From positions 62,001-126,000 of the forward strand of contig SHVS01000001.1 of the NCBI GenBank assembly GCA_009694135.1: a DNA stretch of 64,000 bases. The letters are read 5' to 3'. The stretch is from Alphaproteobacteria bacterium (GTDB lineage Bacteria; Pseudomonadota; Alphaproteobacteria; UBA6615). This document shows, in pieces, positions 56,966-64,000 of this stretch. The notes below the pieces were generated by a model. It saw nothing but the letters and a program-made list of their open reading frames with translations, had not been told where the DNA came from and did not search any database. Position numbers and translations under genes: made by a program. The first letter of the stretch is position 1, and each line of letters starts with the position of its first letter.

Positions 56966-58033
56966 ATGGCCGAATACAATTTCGAGCGGTTGTCGGTTCT
57001 GGTCGCCGAAAGCAACGCCTATATGCGCGGGCTGCTGCAATCGGTGATGCACAGCCTGGGCGTCGGCCATGTCACGCTGGTGCGGAACGGGCAAGAGGCC
57101 GTGCGTCGCCTCCGTCTGGGCAGTGCGATTTCTCCGAAAGCAGGGCCGCTCGCTTTCGACATCGTGATCGCCGAACGCAGCCTGGATGAAATCGACGGCA
57201 TCACGCTGCTGCACTGGCTGCGGCACCATCGCGAATCATCCAATCGATTCACGCCGATGATCATGCTCAGCGGCGCGGCCAGGTCGCAGGACGTCGCCTC
57301 GGCGCGCGATACCGGCGTCAACGAGTTTCTCGCCAAGCCTATTTCCGGACCGGCGCTGGTCGAGCACATGATCGAGCTGATCGAGCACCCGCGGGCCTTT
57401 GTGTACTGCGCCAGCTATTTCGGCCCGGACCGGCGGCGCCATGTCACCGGCATCGATCGCGACCGCCGTCAGATGACCGACAGCAACATCCGCATCGTGC
57501 ACGGCGAACGCCAGCCGCCAGCGCTCACCGAGCTCGGTCATGCCGTCTGGAGGTTTTATTTACCGAATCGCATTCGCGCGAAAGTGTTGAACGGCGATCC
57601 GACCACGCCTCCGACTGTTCATGCCGATCTCATCGCCAAAGCTAAGCAGGCGATCGAACAGGCGAGCGAGAATCATGCCGAGCTGGTCAAACACGGGATC
57701 AATGAGCTGTATGCGAGTTTCGACGCTTGCGCCAAAGATCCCGGCCGCCCGGAGCGCGCCCTGGCGCGCATGGGCGACACGGCCCGCGGTTTAAGCGAAC
57801 AAGGCAATGCCTTCGGCTACCCGTTGGTGACGCATTTCGCCCAGCTATTGACCGAGTACCTGAATGTCATGACGGGCGGTCATCCGCATCGGTTCGAACT
57901 GCTCAAGGCGCATATCGACGCCATCAATGCCGTTGTCCAACAGCGCGTCCATGGTGACGGCGGGGCGGTCGGCGCCACGCTGATCAGTGGGCTGCGGGTG
58001 GCCAAACAGCGTTACGAGGCGCGCGCCGCCTAA
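56966..58033 (+). CDS. Atypical response-regulator receiver protein
   Basis: A 355-residue protein. Residues 9-138 form a receiver fold (VLVAESNAYMRGLLQSVM; switch Ser 102; Lys 124 in FLAKPIS). The phosphoacceptor position, normally Asp before xxxPxMDG, is Glu 70 (DIVIAERSLDEIDG), which mimics constitutive phosphorylation or shows loss of phosphotransfer. Past residue 140 a GPDRRR motif and an all-helical region of about 190 residues (to RVAKQRYEARAA) follow, unlike common output domains. The ATG at 56966 starts the receiver directly. Confidence 0.8.
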   Translation: MAEYNFERLSVLVAESNAYMRGLLQSVMHSLGVGHVTLVRNGQEAVRRLRLGSAISPKAGPLAFDIVIAERSLDEIDGITLLHWLRHHRESSNRFTPMIMLSGAARSQDVASARDTGVNEFLAKPISGPALVEHMIELIEHPRAFVYCASYFGPDRRRHVTGIDRDRRQMTDSNIRIVHGERQPPALTELGHAVWRFYLPNRIRAKVLNGDPTTPPTVHADLIAKAKQAIEQASENHAELVKHGINELYASFDACAKDPGRPERALARMGDTARGLSEQGNAFGYPLVTHFAQLLTEYLNVMTGGHPHRFELLKAHIDAINAVVQQRVHGDGGAVGATLISGLRVAKQRYEARAA

Positions 58034-58148
58034 GGAATCCCGTGCCGGCGCCGGCGCGCGCGGCGCGACCTTGCCAAAGCCAAGCCCGTGGATTAGGCCC
58101 ACAGCGCGTTCAGGAGCGGTTCACCCTGGCCGGCCTAGGAATGCGCCC

Positions 58149-58463
58149 ATGCGCAAGTCGCTACTCGCCATCATCGCAAGCGTGCTGCTGACCGTCCTGC
58201 CGGTGGCGGCCCAGCAACGTCCGGGCGCGCGTGGCGCCGGGCCACAAGGCGGCCCACAGGTGGACGACGTGCAGCCCCTGAATGCGGTCCTGCAAGGCTT
58301 GCGCGGGCGGATTACCGGCCGAATTTTGGACGCCAATCTTTCGGCCGGGCAAGGCGGGCGCAGCATCTATATCGTCCGCACGCTGGAACGCGACGGGCGC
58401 GAACGCGTCTTCACCATCGATGCGCGCTCGGGCGAAGTCCTGGGCGAGCGCGGCGGGCGCTGA
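58149..58463 (+). CDS. PepSY-domain periplasmic protein
   Basis: A 104-residue protein. Signal peptide to about residue 22 (VLPVAAQQ), Gly/Gln-rich linker, then a PepSY domain (GLRGRITGRILDANLSAG to YIVRTLERDGRERVFTIDARSGEVL). Such proteins often precede and modulate PhoPQ-type systems. Its stop overlaps the following response-regulator start (TGATG). Intact. Confidence 0.85.
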   Translation: MRKSLLAIIASVLLTVLPVAAQQRPGARGAGPQGGPQVDDVQPLNAVLQGLRGRITGRILDANLSAGQGGRSIYIVRTLERDGRERVFTIDARSGEVLGERGGR

Positions 58464-59158
58464 TGCGCCTCCTGGTCGTCGAGGATAACAAGGATCTCGC
58501 CCGCCAAGTGGCCGAGGCGCTCAAGACCGCCGGCTATGCCGTCGATGTCGCGCATGACGGCGAGGATGGGCATTTCTTGGGCGATAGCGAGCCCTATGAC
58601 GCGATCATCCTCGATATCGGCCTGCCGGTTTTGGATGGGATCACCGTCTTGTCGCGGTGGCGCAAAGCCGGGCGCATGACGCCGGTTCTGATCCTGACCG
58701 CGCGCGATCGTTGGAGCGAGAAGGTGGCCGGCTTCGATGCCGGCGCCGACGACTATCTGACCAAGCCGTTCGTGATCGAGGAATTGCTGGCGCGCGTGCG
58801 CGCTTTGCTGCGCCGCGCCGCCGGCAACGCCTCGAACGAGCTGACCTGCGGGCCGCTCAGCCTCGACGTGCGCGGGGCGCGCGCCACGATCGACGGTGCG
58901 CCGCTTAAGCTTACGGCGCTCGAATACCGGCTGCTCGCCTATTTGATGCATCATCAAGGCAAGGTCGTGTCGCGCACCGAGCTGACCGAACATTTGTACG
59001 ATCAGGACTTCGATCGCGATTCGAATACGATCGAGGTTTTCGTCGGCCGGCTGCGCAAGAAACTTGGCCAGGACATGATCGAGACCGTGCGCGGGCTCGG
59101 CTATCGCTTTTCACCGCCCCCCCGATCCGGCGCGACCGAGCCGACGCCGCATGCTTAA
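58463..59158 (+). CDS. OmpR/PhoP-family response regulator
   Basis: A 231-residue regulator. Receiver: VVEDNKDLARQVAEAL, phosphoacceptor Asp in IILDIGLPVLDG, Lys in YLTKPF. C-terminal winged helix with LTALEYRLLAYLMHH and NTIEVFVGRLRKKL. Pairs with the kinase starting at 59151 (8-bp overlap). Confidence 0.95.
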   Translation: MRLLVVEDNKDLARQVAEALKTAGYAVDVAHDGEDGHFLGDSEPYDAIILDIGLPVLDGITVLSRWRKAGRMTPVLILTARDRWSEKVAGFDAGADDYLTKPFVIEELLARVRALLRRAAGNASNELTCGPLSLDVRGARATIDGAPLKLTALEYRLLAYLMHHQGKVVSRTELTEHLYDQDFDRDSNTIEVFVGRLRKKLGQDMIETVRGLGYRFSPPPRSGATEPTPHA

Positions 59159-60509
59159 AGCTGCTTGGGGCGGCGGCTCGCTCGCGCTCCGGCTGCTGAT
59201 CAGCGCCACGCTTTGGAGCGCGGTTGCGCTGGCCATCGGCGGGTTCGCGCTCTCGGCCCTGTTCCGCGACGCGGTCGAAAGCCGGCTCGATGCCCAACTC
59301 GCGACCCTGGTCGAAACGCTGGTCGCGACGGTCGCGATCGACGCCCAAGGCAAAGTTACGGCCATCCGGCCGCTCGGCGAAGCGCGCTTCAACCAGGTGT
59401 TTTCCGGCTGGTATTGGCAGATCGCCGATGCCAGCGGCCCGCTGTTGCGCTCGCGCTCGCTGTTTGACGAAGAACTCACGCTGCCGCCGATCACGACCGC
59501 AAACGAAGCCCGGCTGCTGGCGACCGGCCCGAACGAGCAACACTTACGCATGATCGCGCGCCGCATTTCGCTCGCCGATGCCGAAGCGCCCTTCGTCTTC
59601 GCGGTTGCCGCCGATCACGCCGAGATCGAGGACGAGGTGCGTGGCTTCAATGGCACGCTGGCCGGCGCGCTTGGGCTGCTCGGGCTTGGGCTGATCGCCG
59701 CCATGGTGATCCAGGTGCGCTACGGGCTTTCGCCGCTGCGCCGCATCGGCGAAGCCTTGGCGGAGATTCGCGCCGGGCGCGCGGATCGGCTGACCGGCCC
59801 GGTCCCGCGCGAGCTTGCGCCGCTGACGCATGAACTCAACGCGCTGCTCGCGCATAACGCGCAGGTGGTCGAGCGCGCGCGCACGCATGTGGGCAATCTT
59901 GCCCACGCGCTCAAGACGCCGCTGTCGGTGATTGCGAATGAGGCGGCGACCGCTTCCGGTCCGCTCGCCGCAACGGTCGCGCGGCAAGTGGCGGCGATGC
60001 GCACCCAGGTCGATCACCATTTGGCAAGGGCGCGCGCGCTCGGCAGCGGCCAGGTGCTCGGCGCGCGTTGCCGCGTCGAGCCGGTGCTGCAAGACCTGGT
60101 CCGCGCCCTGACGCGCATCCATGCGGCCCGCAATGTATCCTTGTCGATCGATTGCCCGGCGGAACTCGCCTTTCGCGGCGAGCGCGAGGATCTGGAGGAA
60201 ATGGCCGGCAACTTGCTCGAAAACGCCTGCAAATGGGCGCGGGCACGCGTCGCTGTTCGCGCCTCTGTGCAAGCAGGCGAGATGCTGACGCTCACGGTCG
60301 AGGACGACGGCCCCGGCATCGCCGAAGGCGAACGGGCGCGCGCGATCGAGCGCGGCACGCGGCTGGATGAAAGCGTGCCCGGCACGGGACTCGGCCTCGC
60401 GATCGTGCGCGATATTTGCGCGCTCTATGGCGGGACGATCGCGCTCGGCGACGCCGAGTTGGGCGGGCTTTCCGTCCGCGTGACCTTGCCGGCCGCATCC
60501 GCACAATGA
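59151..60509 (+). CDS. Sensor histidine kinase (PhoQ-like)
   Basis: A 452-residue membrane kinase. Two TMs (about residues 11-37 and 170-190) frame a periplasmic sensor of about 130 residues. HAMP-like linker follows; His in VGNLAHALKTPLSVIANEA near residue 252; N box NLLENACKWAR; G boxes DDGPGI and GTGLGLAIV. Partner: the regulator upstream. Signal unknown. Confidence 0.94.
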   Translation: MLKAAWGGGSLALRLLISATLWSAVALAIGGFALSALFRDAVESRLDAQLATLVETLVATVAIDAQGKVTAIRPLGEARFNQVFSGWYWQIADASGPLLRSRSLFDEELTLPPITTANEARLLATGPNEQHLRMIARRISLADAEAPFVFAVAADHAEIEDEVRGFNGTLAGALGLLGLGLIAAMVIQVRYGLSPLRRIGEALAEIRAGRADRLTGPVPRELAPLTHELNALLAHNAQVVERARTHVGNLAHALKTPLSVIANEAATASGPLAATVARQVAAMRTQVDHHLARARALGSGQVLGARCRVEPVLQDLVRALTRIHAARNVSLSIDCPAELAFRGEREDLEEMAGNLLENACKWARARVAVRASVQAGEMLTLTVEDDGPGIAEGERARAIERGTRLDESVPGTGLGLAIVRDICALYGGTIALGDAELGGLSVRVTLPAASAQ

Positions 60510-60627
60510 ACGGCGGATGAACCGCCCGTTCAGGGGTGATACAAGCGCCGCTCGCTAGCCTCTCCCTCAGCATCGGACAGCGGATCGATCGGATCCGTCG
60601 CCGAAACTGGCAGAAGGGGAGGAACCC

Positions 60628-61119
60628 ATGAAGGCCACACGCACCGCAATTATCGGCATCGCCGCGCTTTCGCTCAGCGCCTGCGCCGCGGATCAATCCG
60701 GCTATGACATGCACAACGGCCGCCAGGTCGGCGGGACCTTGATCGGCGCCGCCGCCGGCGGGCTTTTGGGCGCGCAGTTCGGCCGCGGCTCGGGCCGGCT
60801 CGCGACCACCGCCGCCGGCACGCTGGCCGGCGCCTTCATCGGCGCCTCGATCGGCCGCAACCTCGACCGGCGCGACCGCTATTACGCCACGCAGGCAACC
60901 GAGCAGGCGCTCGACTACGGCCGGCCGGGCGACTCCATCGTCTGGAACAATCCGGAAACCGGCCACCGCGGCGAGGTCCGCCCGGGCCGCGTCTATGCCA
61001 CGCCGCAAGCGCCCTATTGCCGCGAATACGAGCAGACGATCACCGTCGGCGGCCGCGCCGAGCGCGGCTATGGCCAAGCCTGCCGCCAGCCCGACGGCAG
61101 CTGGCAGATCATCGGCTAG
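60628..61119 (+). CDS. 17-kDa surface antigen-like glycine-zipper lipoprotein
   Basis: A 163-residue outer-membrane lipoprotein. Lipobox LSLSAC (Cys 20). Glycine-zipper 2TM segment (IGAAAGGLLGAQFG and GTLAGAFIGASIGRNLD) as in rickettsial 17-kDa antigen. The C-terminal domain carries CREYEQTITVGGRAERGYGQAC. GGGGAGG precedes the ATG. Confidence 0.9.
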   Translation: MKATRTAIIGIAALSLSACAADQSGYDMHNGRQVGGTLIGAAAGGLLGAQFGRGSGRLATTAAGTLAGAFIGASIGRNLDRRDRYYATQATEQALDYGRPGDSIVWNNPETGHRGEVRPGRVYATPQAPYCREYEQTITVGGRAERGYGQACRQPDGSWQIIG

Positions 61120-61143
61120 TCACCCCGAACAAGAGGCCCGACC

Positions 61144-61485
61144 ATGTCCTCGACCCGCACATATCCCGCCGGCGCGGCGCTTGCGCTGACCATCGCCCTC
61201 GGTGTCACTGCGCCCGCCTTGGCCGATTTCGATCGCGACCGGCACTGGACGCCCGGCCCGCCGCCGCAAGCCTGGCAACCGCATCACCCGCCCGCTGACG
61301 GTTATTACCGGAACGCGCCCGGCTGGGTCTGGGTGTGCGGCCACCACGCGTGCGGCTGGCTGCGCGACACGCGGCGCTATGCGCCGCCGCCGCATTATGC
61401 CCAGCCCTATCCGCGCCACCGCCTGCCGCCGATCGCCTGGCAGCCGCCGCTCGGCTCGATTTATTGGGAGCTGCATTTCTGGTGA
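61144..61485 (+). CDS. Secreted Pro/His/Trp-rich hypothetical protein
   Basis: A 113-residue protein with signal peptide (to about residue 27, PALADFD). The mature part is rich in Pro, His, Trp and Tyr (GYYRNAPGWVWVCGHHACGW), possibly metal-binding. It follows the 17-kDa antigen gene by 24 bp and may be co-transcribed. Family unknown. Confidence 0.65.
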   Translation: MSSTRTYPAGAALALTIALGVTAPALADFDRDRHWTPGPPPQAWQPHHPPADGYYRNAPGWVWVCGHHACGWLRDTRRYAPPPHYAQPYPRHRLPPIAWQPPLGSIYWELHFW

Positions 61486-61529
61486 GACACGCTTTGAGCG
61501 CGATCCATCTTGCGCCGACGGATAGCGCT

Positions 61530-61955
61530 CTAGCGCCCGGACGCCCCGGCGGCGAATTGCTCCATGATCTCGCGGAAACGGCGGGTGTTATAGAGCAACG
61601 ACCCCAGCGCGCCGAGCAGCAAGGAGCCGATCAGCGCCGTCGACCCGGCGTAGAAACTCGGCAGGAAAAGCTGGCACTCCGCGGCGCTCGGCACGGCCGA
61701 CGCCGCCGGAGCAGCGGGGCGGGCGGCGGCCGGCGCCGCGCCGGGAGTCGCCGGCGCGCCAACACCGGGAACCGGGACCGCGACCGGAGCGGGCGCCTGA
61801 GCCTGAGCCCGGACCAGGCCGTGATCGCGCAAGACGCAGTCGACGGCGCTGGTCAAAGTCGATTCGGCCCCGACGCGCGGCGGGAGCAACTCGATCGCCG
61901 CCACCCCGCCGATCATCAACACGAGCACCGCCGCAAGGCGTAACAATTGCACCAT
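61530..61955 (-). CDS. Hypothetical two-pass membrane protein
   Basis: A 141-residue protein. N-terminal hydrophobic segment (residues 5-23), Pro/Ala-rich periplasmic linker with two Cys, then a second TM (ALIGSLLLGALGSLLYNT) and a short cytoplasmic tail. Function unknown; no conserved domain recognised. Confidence 0.6.
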   Translation of the reverse strand: MVQLLRLAAVLVLMIGGVAAIELLPPRVGAESTLTSAVDCVLRDHGLVRAQAQAPAPVAVPVPGVGAPATPGAAPAAARPAAPAASAVPSAAECQLFLPSFYAGSTALIGSLLLGALGSLLYNTRRFREIMEQFAAGASGR

Positions 61956-62140
61956 CGCACTCTCCCCCGGTAGCGCATCGGTCCCCGCGCGATCCTGTCA
62001 CTCTTGCGCGCATCCGGTCAATGGACCACCATTAAGCCTGTATGCGTCAGCCACGCCACGGCTGATTGATAACATGTCTGGCACGCGAGCGCCGAAAGAC
62101 TACATTTCAAGCCGAAGCCACGACAAGATCGAGGACCGTG

Positions 62141-62608
62141 ATGGAGCGAGCGACGTTTGCCGCCGGCTGCTTCTGGGGCGTCGAGGATATCTTCCGCAAG
62201 ACCCCGGGCGTGATCTCCACCCAAGTCGGCTATTGCGGCGGAACGAGCGCCCAACCGAGCTACGAGCAGGTCTGCAGCGGCCGTACAGGTCATGCCGAGG
62301 CGGTCGAGGTCGAGTTCGATCCGCGGCAGGTCAGCTACGAGGCCCTGCTGGAGGTTTTCTGGGGGCTGCACGATCCGACCACGCTCAACCGCCAGGGCCC
62401 GGATATCGGCACACAGTACCGCTCGGCCATTTTCACGCACTCGGCCGAGCAGGAAAGCGCAGCGCTGGCGTCGCGCGCGCAGGCGCAAGCGGGCCTCAAG
62501 CGTAGCATCGTAACGGAAATTACCGCAGCGCCGACTTTCTACCGCGCGGAAGACTACCATCAGAAATATTACGATCGGCATGCCCCGGTATGTGCGCCGC
62601 GGTTGTGA
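62141..62608 (+). CDS. msrA: Peptide-methionine (S)-S-oxide reductase MsrA
   Basis: A 155-residue enzyme repairing oxidised methionine. The catalytic GCFWG is in [13 protein letters not shown] at the N-terminus, with [27 protein letters not shown] and AEDYHQKYY. The ATG at 62141 follows GAGG; a longer frame from 62066 adds unrelated residues. C-terminal Cys in APVCAPRL could be the resolving one. Confidence 0.95.
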   Translation: MERATFAAGCFWGVEDIFRKTPGVISTQVGYCGGTSAQPSYEQVCSGRTGHAEAVEVEFDPRQVSYEALLEVFWGLHDPTTLNRQGPDIGTQYRSAIFTHSAEQESAALASRAQAQAGLKRSIVTEITAAPTFYRAEDYHQKYYDRHAPVCAPRL

Positions 62609-62804
62609 CGGCCAGCAAGCCGCGCGGTCGCCGCGGATCTCCTAGACCATTACAATATCTCGTAAATCTGCCAAATAAACGCCGCTAGATCCACGCGATC
62701 ATGCATGCGCTTTGGCGGAATAACTGCTAGCCTGTAACCGTTATTGGTTCGTACGAGGGAAGTGGGCGGCGGGCTGGCCGCCCTTGATCGGAAGGAGACC
62801 AGGC

Positions 62805-63053
62805 ATGGTCAGATATCTAGGTCCTATCCCGGTGATGGTCCCGGAAGGCGGCAGCTCGCTGCGGGCTGCCGAGACCGGTTCGGCCCCCAATGCAGCCAAG
62901 CGCCTGTGGCAGCGCGTGACCTATGTCGCGGCGACGCTGATGACCGCCTCGCTGGCCTTTATCGCCCTGGCCGCGGCCGACGATATCGCGAACGCCGCGC
63001 AGGAAATGTATTTCCTGAGCCTGCGGGTGGTGGGCGGTCTGACCGGCATCTAA
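62805..63053 (+). CDS. Small single-pass membrane protein
   Basis: An 82-residue protein with one TM segment (about residues 40-60, VTYVAATLMTASLAFIALAA). Strong GGAAGGAGA ribosome site before the ATG at 62805. No recognisable family. The upstream gap 62609-62804 shows no further gene. Confidence 0.6.
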   Translation: MVRYLGPIPVMVPEGGSSLRAAETGSAPNAAKRLWQRVTYVAATLMTASLAFIALAAADDIANAAQEMYFLSLRVVGGLTGI

Positions 63054-63175
63054 TGCGCTAAGCGCAGCCAATTTCTGCCTATTCTCTATTCACTCTGCCC
63101 ATACTTTAGGCGAAACGCGGTATGGATGCCGGCGCTGCCACGCTGGTTCCTGCCGCGCTTTCGTTTGTTTTACAG

Positions 63176-63190
63176 TGGCACAATTCCTGC
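63176..63190 (+). promoter_or_regulatory. Sigma-54 promoter for glnB
   Basis: TGGCAC-AATTC-CTGC has the invariant GG and GC separated by ten bases, as in TGGCAC-N5-TTGC; one mismatch. It lies 69 bp before the glnB ATG. This predicts NtrC-dependent expression under nitrogen limitation. No NtrC site could be assigned with confidence. Confidence 0.7.
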
Positions 63191-63234
63191 GTATTGCCTT
63201 GGGACGAGACCGCGCCGTGGGCGCGCGCAGCTAA

Positions 63235-63597
<363 letters not shown>

Positions 63598-63599
63598 CC

Positions 63600-64000
63600 T
63601 TACAACCCGTTGCGGCGCGCGAATTCGTCGAGGATCGCGGCGAGAGACGGCTCCGCGCCGCTTTCCGCGAATTGATAACGCGCCCGCACCACCGGCTTGC
63701 GCAAGGCGAGCAGCGCGGCCAAATCCATCGGCGTGGCCGAGACGACCACCTCGGCGCGCGAGTCCTCGATCGTCGTGCGCAAATCCGAGCGTTGCAGGGC
63801 GCTATAGCCGAGCGCCGGCAGAACCGGCCCGATATGCGGGTATTTCTCGAAGATCGCCTGGATGTTGTAGGGCGCGGACTCGCGCGGGTCGATCAGCACC
63901 GTGCCCTTGAGCCGGCGCACGGCGACCGCCCCGGCGCCATAGGCCATGCCGCCATGCGTCAGCGTCGGCCCGTCCTCGACCACCAGCACGCGCTTGCCCT
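63600..64000 (-). CDS. Cyclic 2,3-diphosphoglycerate synthetase-like GTPase (partial, runs off right edge)
   Basis: The C-terminal 130 or so residues of a COG2403-type predicted GTPase. KRVLVVEDGPTLTHGGMAYGAG, FEKYPHIGPVLPALGYS and VVSATPMDLAALL are characteristic. In Methanothermus a relative makes cyclic 2,3-DPG; bacterial homologues are uncharacterised. The open frame continues past 64000. It converges on glnB with 2 bp between stops. Confidence 0.8.
   Translation of the reverse strand, partial: GKRVLVVEDGPTLTHGGMAYGAGAVAVRRLKGTVLIDPRESAPYNIQAIFEKYPHIGPVLPALGYSALQRSDLRTTIEDSRAEVVVSATPMDLAALLALRKPVVRARYQFAESGAEPSLAAILDEFARRNGL

Overview
The window is a GC-rich stretch of chromosome (roughly two-thirds GC by eye) from an alphaproteobacterium, most like the Rhodospirillales. 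Signs of this are the alaS-recA-cckA-flhB-fliR-fliQ-fliE-flgC-flgB gene order, an alphaproteobacterial SOS box (GTTC-N7-GTTC) in front of recA, two perfect CtrA boxes (TTAA-N7-TTAA), an LdtR-like MarR regulator, and the ftsH-type neighbourhood folP-glmM-thiD. Almost everything is core or near-core chromosome. There is no prophage, transposase, CRISPR array or rRNA.

Layout. 1-5.8 kb: the start of a TolB/adenylate-cyclase-type protein (cut by the edge), alaS, a BglII/BstYI-like restriction endonuclease facing an MT-A70-type methyltransferase, and recA. 5.9-12.2 kb: a broken cckA, a flagellar export and basal-body operon whose flhB carries an in-frame amber codon, and csrA on the opposite strand. 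12.6-15.1 kb: FAH-family hydrolase, Rieske ferredoxin, ferredoxin reductase. 15.2-19.9 kb: LapG-like protease, PP1-type phosphatase, and a tightly overlapping trio for decaprenylphosphoryl-arabinose (DprE2, DprE1, UbiA). 20-25 kb: SleB-like hydrolase, a frameshifted SPOR-domain gene, LdtR-like regulator with an upstream partner, Sel1 protein, lipoprotein, YgfZ. 25-35 kb: ppdK, glyS/glyQ, SNase-like protein, S49 peptidase, a DUF2007-methyltransferase fusion, ispB, and tRNA-Pro(CGG). 35-41 kb: TAXI-type binding protein, a low-GC HNH-like gene, purA, hisZ, an OmpA-family lipoprotein-like protein. 41-51 kb: an amber-interrupted secreted protein, serA, serC (possible serC leader), thiD, glmM, folP, dxs, ispA, xseB. 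51-64 kb: an RND efflux pump, a Crp/Fnr regulator followed by tandem TGTGA-N6-TCACT sites, an atypical receiver protein, PepSY plus PhoP/PhoQ-like two-component system, envelope proteins, msrA, glnB with a sigma-54 promoter, and the end of a cyclic-2,3-DPG-synthetase-like GTPase.

How the parts fit. Several blocks concern the envelope: arabinosyl-lipid donor synthesis, SleB/SPOR/LdtR-like genes, 17-kDa antigen, RND pump and two-component genes. Isoprenoid supply (dxs, ispA, ispB) feeds quinones and probably the polyprenyl carrier that the UbiA/DprE trio would use. Two accessory islets stand out by lower GC: the restriction-modification pair near 3.4-4.7 kb and the HNH-like gene near 36.5-37.4 kb.

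Most unusual: three genes (cckA, flhB and a secreted protein at 41.1-41.7 kb) are each interrupted by one in-frame TAG with clear homology or continuous coding sequence on both sides, and cckA and the SPOR gene also carry frameshifts. TAG is the ordinary terminator of recA, fliE, fliQ, fliR and flhB itself here, so codon reassignment is unlikely. Real gene decay, suppression, or sequence error have to be told apart.
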